Shown here: in pieces, positions 34,480-43,280 of the stretch
How positions within the stretch are numbered: position 1 is the first letter of the stretch
How the letters are laid out: every line of letters begins with the position of its first letter
Assembly (NCBI GenBank): GCA_947632605.1
Contig: CANRPX010000009.1
Coordinates: forward strand, 1 to 50,541
Source: an uncultured Clostridia bacterium
GTDB lineage: Bacteria > Bacillota > Clostridia > TANB77 > CAG-508
Direction of reading: 5' to 3'
DNA: 50,541 nucleotides
Made by a program: the position numbers and the translations under genes
The notes under the pieces: generated by a model
What the model was told of the DNA's origin: nothing
The model's database searches: none
What the model saw: the letters and a program-made list of their open reading frames with translations, nothing else

Positions 34480-35082
34480 CTATACAAAACTTGTTTCTTT
34501 TTCAAATTGTTTAAAAACACTTACTTTTTGATTTTTCGCTTGCTCATATCTGTTTTCATCACCAAATTTAAGTTCTATGGTTTTACCATTTTTTATACTT
34601 TCTTGTACATCAATTTTTCTTTGATTTGTTGACCCTCTAAATTTTAAATCTACTAATTTTTTCTCTTCTACAAATTCTCCATCTACCATTATATCAATTT
34701 TATCAAGAAATTCTTTAGTAAATGGAAATTCTCGATACATTTTTCCTAAAACATCTTTATCAAAGTCATAACCAGTATAACACCAAATGTTTTTATTTGG
34801 ATATGTTTCTTTTACTTTTTTCACAAGTGAAACTAATTCTTGTTGATTTGTTGGTTCTAATGGTTCTCCTCCCAAAATAGACAAACCTGCAATATAATCA
34901 TGATTCATTAAATCTATTATATAATTAATTGTCTCATTATCAAACCTTTTTCCATAATTATAATCCCATGCTTCTTTATTATGGCATCCTTTACAGTGAA
35001 AATGGCAACCACTAACATATATTGAAACTCTTATTCCTGTACCATCTTGTATATCTATTGTTTTTATATCTGCATAATTCAT
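34480..35082 (-). CDS. nrdG: Anaerobic ribonucleotide reductase activating protein
   Basis: Radical-SAM enzyme, 200 aa, that makes the glycyl radical of NrdD. The cluster motif is C26xxxC30xxC33 (SGCHFHCKGCHNKEAWD), followed by SILGGEPLEP. Slightly longer than many NrdG (about 155-175 aa), the extra part being the C-terminal IQVSVFKQFEKET-like tail. It follows nrdD in the same direction after 98 bases. Works only without oxygen, which fits an anaerobe. Confidence 0.95.
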   Translation of the reverse strand: MNYADIKTIDIQDGTGIRVSIYVSGCHFHCKGCHNKEAWDYNYGKRFDNETINYIIDLMNHDYIAGLSILGGEPLEPTNQQELVSLVKKVKETYPNKNIWCYTGYDFDKDVLGKMYREFPFTKEFLDKIDIMVDGEFVEEKKLVDLKFRGSTNQRKIDVQESIKNGKTIELKFGDENRYEQAKNQKVSVFKQFEKETSFV

Positions 35083-35120
35083 AAGTAAATCCCCTTAATT
35101 TCTAGTTTATTTACAAATTA

Positions 35121-35168
35121 AGCCGTTTGAATTCAATTAATATTTTTTTAATTTTAATCCAAACGGCT
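35121..35168 (-). other. Inverted repeat between nrdD and nrdG
   Basis: Perfect 9-base arms AGCCGTTTG (35121-35129) and CAAACGGCT (35160-35168). On the minus strand it is followed by TTAATTTG, a poor U-run, so it is more likely a partial terminator or mRNA-stability element that tunes nrdG relative to nrdD. Confidence 0.55.
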
Positions 35169-35180
35169 CTTTTGTGCATT

Positions 35181-37322
35181 TTAAATATGTAGTACTCTTG
35201 ATTTAATTTCTTTTGTTTTTCCTACATTCCAGAAATTTTCTCCTAAGTATCCACATGTTCTTCTTGTAACATTCATTTTGCTATGATCTTTATTTCCACA
35301 TTGAGGACATTCCCATTCATTTTGCTCATTTATAATTATTTCTCCATCAAATCCACAAACATGGCAATAATCTGATTTTGTATTAAATTCGGCATATTGA
35401 ATATTATCATAAATAAATTTAACGATTTCTTCTAATGCTTCTAAATTGTTTTTCATATTTGGTATTTCTACATAAGAAATTGCTCCACCTGATGAAATTG
35501 GTTGATATTTTGATTCAAATTTCAATTTATCAAAAGCATTTATTTTTTCTCTAACATCAACATGATATGAATTTGTGTAATAACCTTTATCTGTTATATC
35601 TTTAATATCTCCAAATTTTTCTTTATCCACTCTAGCAAATCTATAACATAATGATTCTGCAGGTGTTCCATATAAAGCAAATCCTAAACCAGTTTCTTTT
35701 TTCCATTTATCAACTGCTTCTCTCATATATTTCATTACTCTTAATGAAAATTCCTCTCCAACTGGATCTGTATGGCTTACACCTTTCATTAATTTAGTAA
35801 CTTCATATAATCCTATATATCCTAATGACAAAGTTGAAAAACAACTATTTAGTAATTTATCTATTTTTTCTCCTTTTTCTAATCTTGCTAATGCCCCATA
35901 TTGCCAATGAATTGGTGATGCATCTGACATTGTTCCAAGTAATGCATTATGCCTACACATTAAAGCATCTTTGCAAAGTTCTAATCTTTCATCAAATAGT
36001 TTCCAAAATTTGTCTTCATCACCATTAGCAATAATTCCAATTTGTGGTAAGTTAATACTAACAACACCTTGATTAAATCTAGACTCAAATACATACTCAC
36101 CTTTTTCATTTTTCCATGGAGATAAGAAACTTCTGCATCCCATTGGACTAAAAACGTTTCCTTCATAATTTTGTCTCATTATCTTTGCTGAAATATAGTC
36201 TGGATATAATCTTTTTGATGAACATTTAACTGCAAGTTTTGTTAAATAATCATATTTTCCACCTTTAAGGCAATTATTTTCATCTAATACATAGATTAAC
36301 TTTGGAAATGCCGGTGTTATATATACACCTTTTTCATTTTTAATTCCTTGTAATCTTTGTTTTAAAATTTCTTCTATTATTAAAGCAATTTCTTCTATAT
36401 ATTCATTTGATTCATCTAAATACATAAATATTGTAACAAAAGGAGTTTGGCCATTCGTAGTCATTAATGTATTTATTTGATATTGTATTGTTTGTACACC
36501 TGCTGCTAAATCTTCATTTCTTCTTTCAATTGCATCTTCTTTTGCTCTTTCATCTGCCTCTTCTTTAGAATATCCTTTTTCTATGTATCCTAAAAATCTT
36601 TTCTTATATGCTTTATCATAAGTTTTTCTTAAATATTTTCCTAAATGGCGAATATCAACTGATTGTCCACCATATTGACTACTTGCAACTGATGCTATTA
36701 TTTGTGTCATAACAATACATGCTACTTGAAAACTCTTAGGACTTTCTATCATTTTTCCATTCATAACTGTTCCATTATCTAGCATATCTCCAATATTAAC
36801 TAAACAGCAATTATGCATTGGTTGTAAAAAGTAATCTTTATCGTGAAAATGAAGTACACCATCTTCATGTGCTTTTACAATTCTTTCAGGTAGCAAAACT
36901 CTATCTGATAAATCTTTTGAACACTCTCCAGCAATTAAATCTCTTTGAGTTGATACTAATATAGCATTTTTATTGCTGTTTTCTTCCATTGTTTCTTTAT
37001 TAGAATTTTTAACTAATGATAATATACTTGCATCTGTTGAGTTAGCTTTACGCATTAAAGCATGTTTATTTCTATATAATATATATTTTTTTGCAAGTGT
37101 AAATTTGCCAAATTCCATTAATTTACGTTCTATAACATCTTGAATTTCTTCAACTGACATAGTAGGTCTGTTTAGACCCTCTATATATTTTGTTATAAAT
37201 TCAATTGATGATCTGGAAATTTTATCTTTTCCTCCTACATCTTTATTTGCATTACTTATAGCAATAACTATTTTGTCACTGTTGTAATCTACTTTTCTAC
37301 CATCACGTTTAATAACTTTCAT
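35181..37322 (-). CDS. nrdD: Anaerobic (class III) ribonucleoside-triphosphate reductase
   Basis: 713 aa. N-terminal ATP-cone (about 1-90: VIKRDGRKVDYNSDKIVIAI), then the ten-stranded reductase barrel. C-terminal zinc ribbon with two CxxC pairs (CHVCG and CPQCG) and the glycyl-radical loop RRTCGYLGE, Gly691. The start is ATG 37320-37322 with an odd G-rich site (GGGGGTAC). The ATP cone indicates allosteric dATP/ATP control. Makes dNTPs without oxygen. Confidence 0.97.
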   Translation of the reverse strand: MKVIKRDGRKVDYNSDKIVIAISNANKDVGGKDKISRSSIEFITKYIEGLNRPTMSVEEIQDVIERKLMEFGKFTLAKKYILYRNKHALMRKANSTDASILSLVKNSNKETMEENSNKNAILVSTQRDLIAGECSKDLSDRVLLPERIVKAHEDGVLHFHDKDYFLQPMHNCCLVNIGDMLDNGTVMNGKMIESPKSFQVACIVMTQIIASVASSQYGGQSVDIRHLGKYLRKTYDKAYKKRFLGYIEKGYSKEEADERAKEDAIERRNEDLAAGVQTIQYQINTLMTTNGQTPFVTIFMYLDESNEYIEEIALIIEEILKQRLQGIKNEKGVYITPAFPKLIYVLDENNCLKGGKYDYLTKLAVKCSSKRLYPDYISAKIMRQNYEGNVFSPMGCRSFLSPWKNEKGEYVFESRFNQGVVSINLPQIGIIANGDEDKFWKLFDERLELCKDALMCRHNALLGTMSDASPIHWQYGALARLEKGEKIDKLLNSCFSTLSLGYIGLYEVTKLMKGVSHTDPVGEEFSLRVMKYMREAVDKWKKETGLGFALYGTPAESLCYRFARVDKEKFGDIKDITDKGYYTNSYHVDVREKINAFDKLKFESKYQPISSGGAISYVEIPNMKNNLEALEEIVKFIYDNIQYAEFNTKSDYCHVCGFDGEIIINEQNEWECPQCGNKDHSKMNVTRRTCGYLGENFWNVGKTKEIKSRVLHI

Positions 37323-37689
37323 GTTTTTGTACCCCCAAATTCTGTATTAATAAAATTCCCTTATTTTTACTTTTGTAATTTTACGAATTCATTTTAACAT
37401 TTTAAAAAGTAATGTCAAATTAATACTCTTTATGTTCCCAATCTCTTATATCTCATGCATATCATGTTTTTTACGAAGTTACTTTTTTCATTATTTTTTA
37501 TATTAAATTTTTGTTAAAACTCAAACATCTTTTCGCTGTAAGATTATAAGTTTTTGTATTTCAAATTTATTACATTTTAAAAAATTTTATAAATTTTTTT
37601 ATTTATTTTTTATAGTATTAAAATAAAAAACGATAATAATTCCTATTTTTATTTTTAGTCATTGTAAAAACAAGTGTTTTCTTTTTAAA
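37323..37689. other. AT-rich spacer upstream of nrdD, no gene seen
   Basis: About 370 bases between nrdD and the sortase terminator. Apart from the nrdD promoter near 37391-37418 I see no open frame with a ribosome-binding site, no NrdR-box-like pair that I can defend, and no clear structure. Confidence 0.6.
37391..37418 (-). promoter_or_regulatory. Promoter of nrdD
   Basis: TTGACA (37413-37418), 16-base spacer, TAAAAT (37391-37396) with TG two bases upstream. Confidence 0.65.
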
Positions 37690-37729
37690 ATAAAAAAAGA
37701 TTTGAATTTAAAAACTCAAATCTTTTTTA
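37690..37729 (-). terminator. Terminator of the sortase gene
   Basis: Arms AAAAAGATTTGA and complement (about 37694-37705 / 37716-37727), T-run on the minus strand; about 21 bases after the stop codon. Confidence 0.88.
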
Positions 37730-37749
37730 ATCAATTTACATTTTTAAAA

Positions 37750-38505
37750 CTAATTTATTTCTCTTGCTTTTACTATAACTCTTTGTTTACTATCATCTGT
37801 ACATGTAATAATTGTAATTTCTTTTAAACCATTTGTTCTTTGAGAAGTACAAGAGCCATCTTCTGGTTCAACTATATATTTATCATATATTCTATATTGT
37901 AAAGTTTGGCCTTTATTTCTTCCAACTAAATTAGTTATTTCAACTGTTGCTCCTATTTCTACATCTGGTACATGACTGAAAAATTTATTACTTCTATAAT
38001 TATGTCCTACTATACAGAAATTTCCCACTTCGTTAGGATCAGGTCCCCAGAATTTACATGGTGAAATCTTTAATAATTCTTCTGTACTTTCATTTAATAT
38101 AGGATATGTACAATCTATTGATGGTATGTTAATTGTTGCTAGAGCATAATACATTGTTCCAGATTCAGTCTGTAACCATTCTATATCACTATTTGGATCT
38201 TGTTCAGGAACTGGTTCAGAATATATTACTTCAAATGGATCTTCTGTATTTAATATAACAACAATTGAATTATTTGCAAATTTAATTGTTGTATCATCTG
38301 CAACATTATCTTCAAAATTTATATTTGATAAAATTTCTTTAGATATAGCTTCATTTTTGTTTTTGTCATACTCTGCATATATGTAATAAGAAAATAAAAT
38401 GCATACTAAAAAGATGGAAATAAAGAAATCTATTTTATACATTCTTTTTTTCCTTTTTAGTTCTGGTGTCATATATAATTTCTCAGAAACTAAAATCTGA
38501 TTCAT
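37750..38505 (-). CDS. Sortase (transpeptidase)
   Basis: 251 aa: N-terminal membrane helix at 25-44, then the sortase beta-barrel. Catalytic His168 (IVGHNYRSNKFF), Cys235 (EITIITCTDD) and Arg242 (QRVIVKARE) are all present, in the TLxTC-x6-R arrangement. Closest in pattern to class D-like enzymes, but I cannot fix the class. No LPxTG-type substrate was found in this window. AAAGG precedes the ATG. Monocistronic. Confidence 0.92.
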   Translation of the reverse strand: MNQILVSEKLYMTPELKRKKRMYKIDFFISIFLVCILFSYYIYAEYDKNKNEAISKEILSNINFEDNVADDTTIKFANNSIVVILNTEDPFEVIYSEPVPEQDPNSDIEWLQTESGTMYYALATINIPSIDCTYPILNESTEELLKISPCKFWGPDPNEVGNFCIVGHNYRSNKFFSHVPDVEIGATVEITNLVGRNKGQTLQYRIYDKYIVEPEDGSCTSQRTNGLKEITIITCTDDSKQRVIVKAREIN

Positions 38506-38575
38506 TTCTTAACCTTTCTATACATAGTATTTTATTTATTATATCATGCTATATTACTATTATCAATCCCTATTT

Positions 38576-40249
38576 TTACCAAATATCTTCTTGCATAGTA
38601 GTTTTTCTAGCTTTATTTATTTTTTTAATTTTCTTTATTAATGTATTATGTCTTTTTTTATCTTCTTTTGTTAAGTCAAAGTCTTCTATTTCACTTTCTT
38701 TTTTCTTTTTAGATGTTTTTGCAGATTCGAATAATTCTTTTTCTTCCTCTTCTTCTTCATAAGGTATGTCTTCTTCAAACATACTTGCTTCTTCTTCAAA
38801 TACATCTTCTTCTTTATTTTCTTTTTCTTGTTTTTCTATTAATTCCTTTGTTACTTCATAAAAATCTACATCTTTATATTTTTCTCCGAAAATATCGAAA
38901 TCTTCTTCTGTTTCTTCTTGTTCTTCTACTTCATTCTCATTTTCATCATCATCATCTTCTTCTGTTAAAGACTCAATTTCAAAAGGAATTTTTCTAGTAT
39001 TAGTTTCTTCTTCACTTTCAAAGACTTGTGCATTTTTATACTCTTCTACTGAATCTTCATCTACATCTTTTGGCACATCAAATTCTGCTACATCTCTACC
39101 AAATACTTCTGTAACATTTTTGTAGAAAGTTGAATATATTCCTTTAAATCCTTCTATTCTCCAATAATTTGAATTAATTAGAGTAGCAGTATTTAAGTTA
39201 ACACGATTCTTTTCTCTTTTAAATTTTTCTTCTTTTTCTTGTATATCTATTAAATAAGATTTATTATAAAGCTCTTTATAAGCTTTTTTAGTAGCTTTAC
39301 CTGCAACTTCTTTTAATAATAATTCATATAGATTATTAATTTGAACTACATCTGCTTTAAAGTTTTCACAAGCTTCACTCATTAATCTATTATGAGATTT
39401 TCTACCATGGATTATTGTCATTCTTTCATAATCTAAAAATTGAACAATGTATTCTTTTGCTGCTAAAAGAAAATCTACTTTTGCTTTTTCATTTCTAACA
39501 TATTTTTTGTGTAATTCAACTTTAGCAACACCTTCTTCTATATCATTTAGCATTTTTTTCATTTTGTCATAAATTACTAAATAAATTCCTGCTAATTTTT
39601 TAGCAATATCTACTGAAAATATTGTTGCATTCTCTATTACATCACCATTAAAAGGAATTTTCTCACCTTTTCCATTTTCTTCTAATTTTTCAATAATTTC
39701 ATCAAAATTATCAAATTCTTCAAATTGTGTTGCTGTTTCAATTGCTTCTTGAGTTATACCTTCAAAGTTAATTTGAGAGGCTTCTAATATGTTTACATAG
39801 TCATTTTCTGCCATTTTTTTATATCTTTTACATTTAGAAAGTTCAAATCTTTTTAAGTTATATTCTTCTAATGCTGCTATTAACTCATCTTTCTTATCTT
39901 TCATTTCTTCATTTACTTTTTCAACATCTGCTTCTATTTTTTCAATACCTTTTTTAGTATCTTCAATTTTTCCTTCAATATTATTGAAAAGTAAATTTCT
40001 ATTATACTCTAAGTTTACGCTCTTTTTGTATAGTTTTTCTTGGGATGCTTGTATATCTTTTACTTTTTTAAGAGCTTTATTAAATTCTTGTGTCGCTTCT
40101 AATTCTTTTTGATAATTAGTTTGAAACTTTTCTAGTTTTTGTACTAGATTACAATAATTATCAAAATTATCTTGTAAATTACACTCAGATATATATTTTA
40201 GTAAAGTACTAAAATATCTTTCTAATACTATCGCACTTCTCTCATACAT
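38576..40249 (-). CDS. Uncharacterised 557 aa coiled-coil protein with acidic C-terminal region
   Basis: No family recognised. Residues about 20-330 are helical coiled coil (ALKKVKDIQASQEKLYKKSV). A 150-residue Glu/Asp-rich low-complexity part follows (EEDDDDENENEVEEQEE) and then a basic end (KKRHNTLIKKIKKINKARKT). No signal peptide or membrane helix. Start ATG 40247-40249 (MYERSAIVLE) with GGGAGGG 10 bases upstream; a longer open frame begins 54 bases up without a site. Monocistronic. It resembles the 964 aa protein in style only. Confidence 0.78.
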   Translation of the reverse strand: MYERSAIVLERYFSTLLKYISECNLQDNFDNYCNLVQKLEKFQTNYQKELEATQEFNKALKKVKDIQASQEKLYKKSVNLEYNRNLLFNNIEGKIEDTKKGIEKIEADVEKVNEEMKDKKDELIAALEEYNLKRFELSKCKRYKKMAENDYVNILEASQINFEGITQEAIETATQFEEFDNFDEIIEKLEENGKGEKIPFNGDVIENATIFSVDIAKKLAGIYLVIYDKMKKMLNDIEEGVAKVELHKKYVRNEKAKVDFLLAAKEYIVQFLDYERMTIIHGRKSHNRLMSEACENFKADVVQINNLYELLLKEVAGKATKKAYKELYNKSYLIDIQEKEEKFKREKNRVNLNTATLINSNYWRIEGFKGIYSTFYKNVTEVFGRDVAEFDVPKDVDEDSVEEYKNAQVFESEEETNTRKIPFEIESLTEEDDDDENENEVEEQEETEEDFDIFGEKYKDVDFYEVTKELIEKQEKENKEEDVFEEEASMFEEDIPYEEEEEEKELFESAKTSKKKKESEIEDFDLTKEDKKRHNTLIKKIKKINKARKTTMQEDIW

Positions 40250-40283
40250 AATAAAAGAACCCTCCCAAGTCACATTTTTCATT

Positions 40284-40312
40284 ATTATATAAAACTTTAA
40301 CAAAAATGTCCA
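40284..40312 (-). promoter_or_regulatory. Promoter of the 557 aa coiled-coil gene
   Basis: TGGACA (40307-40312), 17-base spacer, TATAAT (40284-40289). Confidence 0.65.
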
Positions 40313-40360
40313 TACAAATTAAACAAAAAAATATTTTTTATGACATAATTTTTCATAAGC

Positions 40361-40413
40361 TTTATTTTTTCGTCATTTTGTGCTATAATTAAAGGGAATC
40401 CAGTTGTTAACTG
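40361..40413 (+). promoter_or_regulatory. Extended -10 promoter and 5' stem-loop of the 58 aa cassette
   Basis: TATAAT (40384-40389) with TGC directly upstream; the -35 (TTTATT, 40361-40366) is poor. The sequence then continues TAAAGG and a small hairpin CAGTT / AACTG (40401-40405 / 40409-40413). The string TATAATTAAAG is shared with the 97 aa cassette. Confidence 0.65.
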
Positions 40414-40440
40414 AAATAGAAGAAAGGGGAAAATACTCTC

Positions 40441-40617
40441 ATGTTACTCACAAATATATTGTTCATCGTAGCGGCAATTTGCATACTCCCGATTATTATT
40501 TTTCTCTGGAACATCTTGATGACTCCCATCTACTGGCTCATCAGCGTCGCTCTTGACCACAAGTGGGTCGTCCTTGGTGTTCTCCTGGTCATCTGGCTTT
40601 TAGCTCGGATATTCTGA
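40441..40617 (+). CDS. 58 aa membrane protein in a GC-rich cassette
   Basis: Two hydrophobic helices, about 4-28 (TNILFIVAAICILPIIIFLW) and 40-57 (LDHKWVVLGVLLVIWLLARI), joined by a short loop; hence a small integral membrane protein. AAAGGGG lies 11 bases before the ATG. Codons such as CTC, GTC and ATC are used far more than in the flanking murE and coiled-coil genes. Monocistronic with its own promoter and two-part terminator. Could be a toxin-like or regulatory membrane peptide; no family recognised. Confidence 0.7.
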   Translation: MLLTNILFIVAAICILPIIIFLWNILMTPIYWLISVALDHKWVVLGVLLVIWLLARIF

Positions 40618-40627
40618 ATACGAGCCA

Positions 40628-40711
40628 GTGGCCTAAGGTCCATCTTGAGGTCCACAAAACACATCAACTAATCTGCCTAAAAACAGATACGTTGGTGTGT
40701 TTTTCTTTTTC
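40628..40711 (+). terminator. Structured 3' end and terminator of the 58 aa cassette
   Basis: A bulged hairpin GTGGCCT / AGGTCCAC (40628-40634 / 40648-40655), then an outer stem AACACATCAAC / GTTGGTGTGTT (40658-40668 / 40691-40701) enclosing ATCTG / CAGAT, followed by TTTTTCTTTTT. Confidence 0.85.
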
Positions 40712-40781
40712 TTATCTTTACATTACATTTCTTTAGTTATATAATTTGAACATAGTAATCTTGAGAAATGGAGGGATGACT

Positions 40782-42287
40782 ATGTTACTTAATCAATTAA
40801 TTTCTAAAGTCGAAGTAATAAACAAAGTTGGTGATCTAAATTTAGATATAACTAATATACATTCAGACTCAAGAAAAATTAAAGAAGGAGGATTATTTTT
40901 TGCCATTAATGGTTTTTCCAAAAATGGTATAGAATTTATTCCAGATGCTATTAAAAATGGTGCAAAAGCTTTAGTAGTAGAACCAGATGTTGATTTTAAC
41001 TTACTTAATATTCCTGAAAATATGCCTGTAATATCTGTAAAGAACACAAGAAAGGCTTTAGCCCAAACAGCATGTGAATTTTATGATAATCCATCAAAAA
41101 AATTAAAACTTATTGGAATAACTGGAACAAAAGGAAAAACTACTACAACATTTATGGTTAAATCAATTCTAGAAAAACATGGATTAAATGTTGGTTTAAT
41201 TGGTAGTATTGCAGTTTATATTAACGAAGAAAAAATTGAAGATACTGATAGAACTACTCCTGAAAGTATCGAAATTCAAAAACATTTAGCAACTATGGTA
41301 AATAAAAATGTTGATGTTGCAATTATTGAAGTATCATCACAAGCTATGAAATTAGATAGAGTTGCAGGTTGTGAATTTGACATTGGACTTTTTACAAATT
41401 TAACAGAAGACCATATCAGTCCTAAAGAACATCCTAATATGGAGGACTACTTTAATTGTAAATTACAACTTATAAAAGAATCTAAGCATGGTGTAATTAA
41501 CAATGATGATGAAACTGTTCGTAAAGTAAAAAGTTTATTGCCAGAAAAGGATATAAAAACATTTGCAATAGATAATCAAGCTGATTTCAAAGTAAATCCT
41601 GATACTGTTGTTATTACAGACTCATATATTGATTTTTCAATATTATTTAATGGAAAAGAAGAAAAAATAGAAGCTTCTATTCCTGGAAGATTTAGTATTT
41701 ATAATGCTGCTGGAGCAATTGCTGTATGTTCATATTTTGGAGTAACAGCAGATGAAATAAGATTTGCTCTAAAAGATTTAAAAGTATTAGGTAGAAGTGA
41801 ACTTGTTCCTAATAAATTAGGGCTTACAATTATGATAGATTATGCTCACACACCTTCTAGTTTGGAAAGTATTTTAAAAGCTGTTAATACTTATGCAAAA
41901 GGTAAAGTAATATGTGCTTGGGGTGTTGGTGGAGATAGAGATGCTGCTAAACGTCCTGTTATGGGAGAAATTTCAGGAAGACTTGCAGACTACACTATTT
42001 TAATGTCTGATCAAGTTCGTACAGAAGATCCTTTAAAAATACTAAAAGAAATTGAAGTTGGAATAATTCCAACTGGAAAACCATATAAAATAATTGTAGA
42101 TAGAACTGAGGGAATCCGTTATGCTATTTCTATTGCAAAACCTGGTGATATTATTGTTATACCAGGATTAGGACATGATTTGTACTTGGAAAGAAATGGT
42201 GTTAAATACCCTTATGATGAAAGAAAAGTTATAGCTCAATTAATAGATGAAATGATTGCTTCTGGAGAAAGAACTCCTATTAATTAG
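40782..42287 (+). CDS. murE: UDP-N-acetylmuramoyl-dipeptide ligase MurE
   Basis: 501 aa. Adds the third amino acid to UDP-MurNAc-L-Ala-D-Glu in the cytoplasm. Central ATP-binding GITGTKGKTTTTF, then DRTTPES, LFTNLTEDHIS and, in the C-terminal domain, DYAHTPSSLESIL and SDQVRTEDP. The Arg in DQVR stands where DNPR contacts meso-diaminopimelate, and dapF lies next door, so mDAP is the likely substrate. Start ATG 40782-40784 (MLLNQL) with GGAGGG 6 bases upstream; a 12-codon extension upstream is leader. Confidence 0.95.
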   Translation: MLLNQLISKVEVINKVGDLNLDITNIHSDSRKIKEGGLFFAINGFSKNGIEFIPDAIKNGAKALVVEPDVDFNLLNIPENMPVISVKNTRKALAQTACEFYDNPSKKLKLIGITGTKGKTTTTFMVKSILEKHGLNVGLIGSIAVYINEEKIEDTDRTTPESIEIQKHLATMVNKNVDVAIIEVSSQAMKLDRVAGCEFDIGLFTNLTEDHISPKEHPNMEDYFNCKLQLIKESKHGVINNDDETVRKVKSLLPEKDIKTFAIDNQADFKVNPDTVVITDSYIDFSILFNGKEEKIEASIPGRFSIYNAAGAIAVCSYFGVTADEIRFALKDLKVLGRSELVPNKLGLTIMIDYAHTPSSLESILKAVNTYAKGKVICAWGVGGDRDAAKRPVMGEISGRLADYTILMSDQVRTEDPLKILKEIEVGIIPTGKPYKIIVDRTEGIRYAISIAKPGDIIVIPGLGHDLYLERNGVKYPYDERKVIAQLIDEMIASGERTPIN

Positions 42288-42317
42288 TTTTAATTACAAA
42301 AAATAAAAATTATTTTA

Positions 42318-42359
42318 GAAGATATTCCACAAGTAAATACTACTTGTGGAATATTTTTA
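42318..42359. terminator. Bidirectional terminator between murE and dapF
   Basis: Perfect 14-base arms ATATTCCACAAGTA (42322-42335) and complement (42341-42354), TTTTT on the plus strand. Confidence 0.92.
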
Positions 42360-42374
42360 ACTATTAAAGTTTTT

Positions 42375-43199
42375 TTAAATATCTATTTTTCCTTCAAAAA
42401 CTTTCTCTACTGGACCAATTAATTTTATATTTTCATTTTTATATATAACTTTTAAATTTCCTCCTAACAATTCCACATTTAATTCATTATTTGTAGATTT
42501 ATATTTCATTGATATTATAGATGCTGCAGATGCTCCTGTACCACATGAAAATGTTTCTCCTACTCCTCTCTCCCAAACTCTTACCTTTATATTTGAATTA
42601 TCTACTATTTGAACAAATTCAACATTTGTTTTATTTGGAAAATATTTATAGTCTTCAATTAATTTTCCATATCTTTCAACATCTACTTTTTTTACATCAT
42701 CTACAAAACACACTGCATGTGGATTTCCAATAGAAATTGGATATACAGTAATTCCTTCTATATGTATACTACCTTTATAATTGTTTTCTAAATATATAAC
42801 TGGTATATCTGGTAATTCAAAAATAGGTTTATCCATATCTACACTTACTTTTGTAACTGTACTTCCTTCAATTTCAAGATTAACTTTTTTTATACCTGCT
42901 AATGTTTCTATATTAAATTCTTCTTTATCTATTAAATTTTTTTCATAAACATATTTTGCAAAACATCTAATACCATTTCCACACATCTCTGCTTCAGTAC
43001 CATCTTGATTAAATATTCGCATTTTAAAATCTGCTTTATTACTTTTCTGTATTATTAAAATACCATCTGCTCCAACTCCAAAATGTCTATCACATAAAAA
43101 TTCAGATAATAATTTATAACTATATTCTAATTTATTTTCCAAATAATCTATTATTATAAAATCATTTCCTGTTGCCTGCATTTTACAAAAAGAAAACAT
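42375..43199 (-). CDS. dapF: Diaminopimelate epimerase
   Basis: 274 aa. Converts LL- to meso-diaminopimelate, the MurE substrate and lysine precursor. Both catalytic cysteines are present in EMCGNGIRC and FSCGTGASAA; QATGNDFIIID is the N-terminal signature. It points towards murE and ends at the shared terminator. Its start codon and Shine-Dalgarno are inside an inverted repeat. Confidence 0.96.
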   Translation of the reverse strand: MFSFCKMQATGNDFIIIDYLENKLEYSYKLLSEFLCDRHFGVGADGILIIQKSNKADFKMRIFNQDGTEAEMCGNGIRCFAKYVYEKNLIDKEEFNIETLAGIKKVNLEIEGSTVTKVSVDMDKPIFELPDIPVIYLENNYKGSIHIEGITVYPISIGNPHAVCFVDDVKKVDVERYGKLIEDYKYFPNKTNVEFVQIVDNSNIKVRVWERGVGETFSCGTGASAASIISMKYKSTNNELNVELLGGNLKVIYKNENIKLIGPVEKVFEGKIDI

Positions 43200-43225
43200 A
43201 CAATCACCTCTTGGTTAATTGTATG
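43197..43225 (-). promoter_or_regulatory. Hairpin holding the dapF start codon
   Basis: Arms CATACAAT (43197-43204) and ATTGTATG (43218-43225). On the mRNA the loop contains AAGAGGTG (the Shine-Dalgarno) and the 3' arm contains the ATG (43197-43199). Confidence 0.6.
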
Positions 43226-43280
43226 TTTTTACTTTTAATTTATTCTAATATTTAATTTTTAAATTATTTTAATTAAATTG

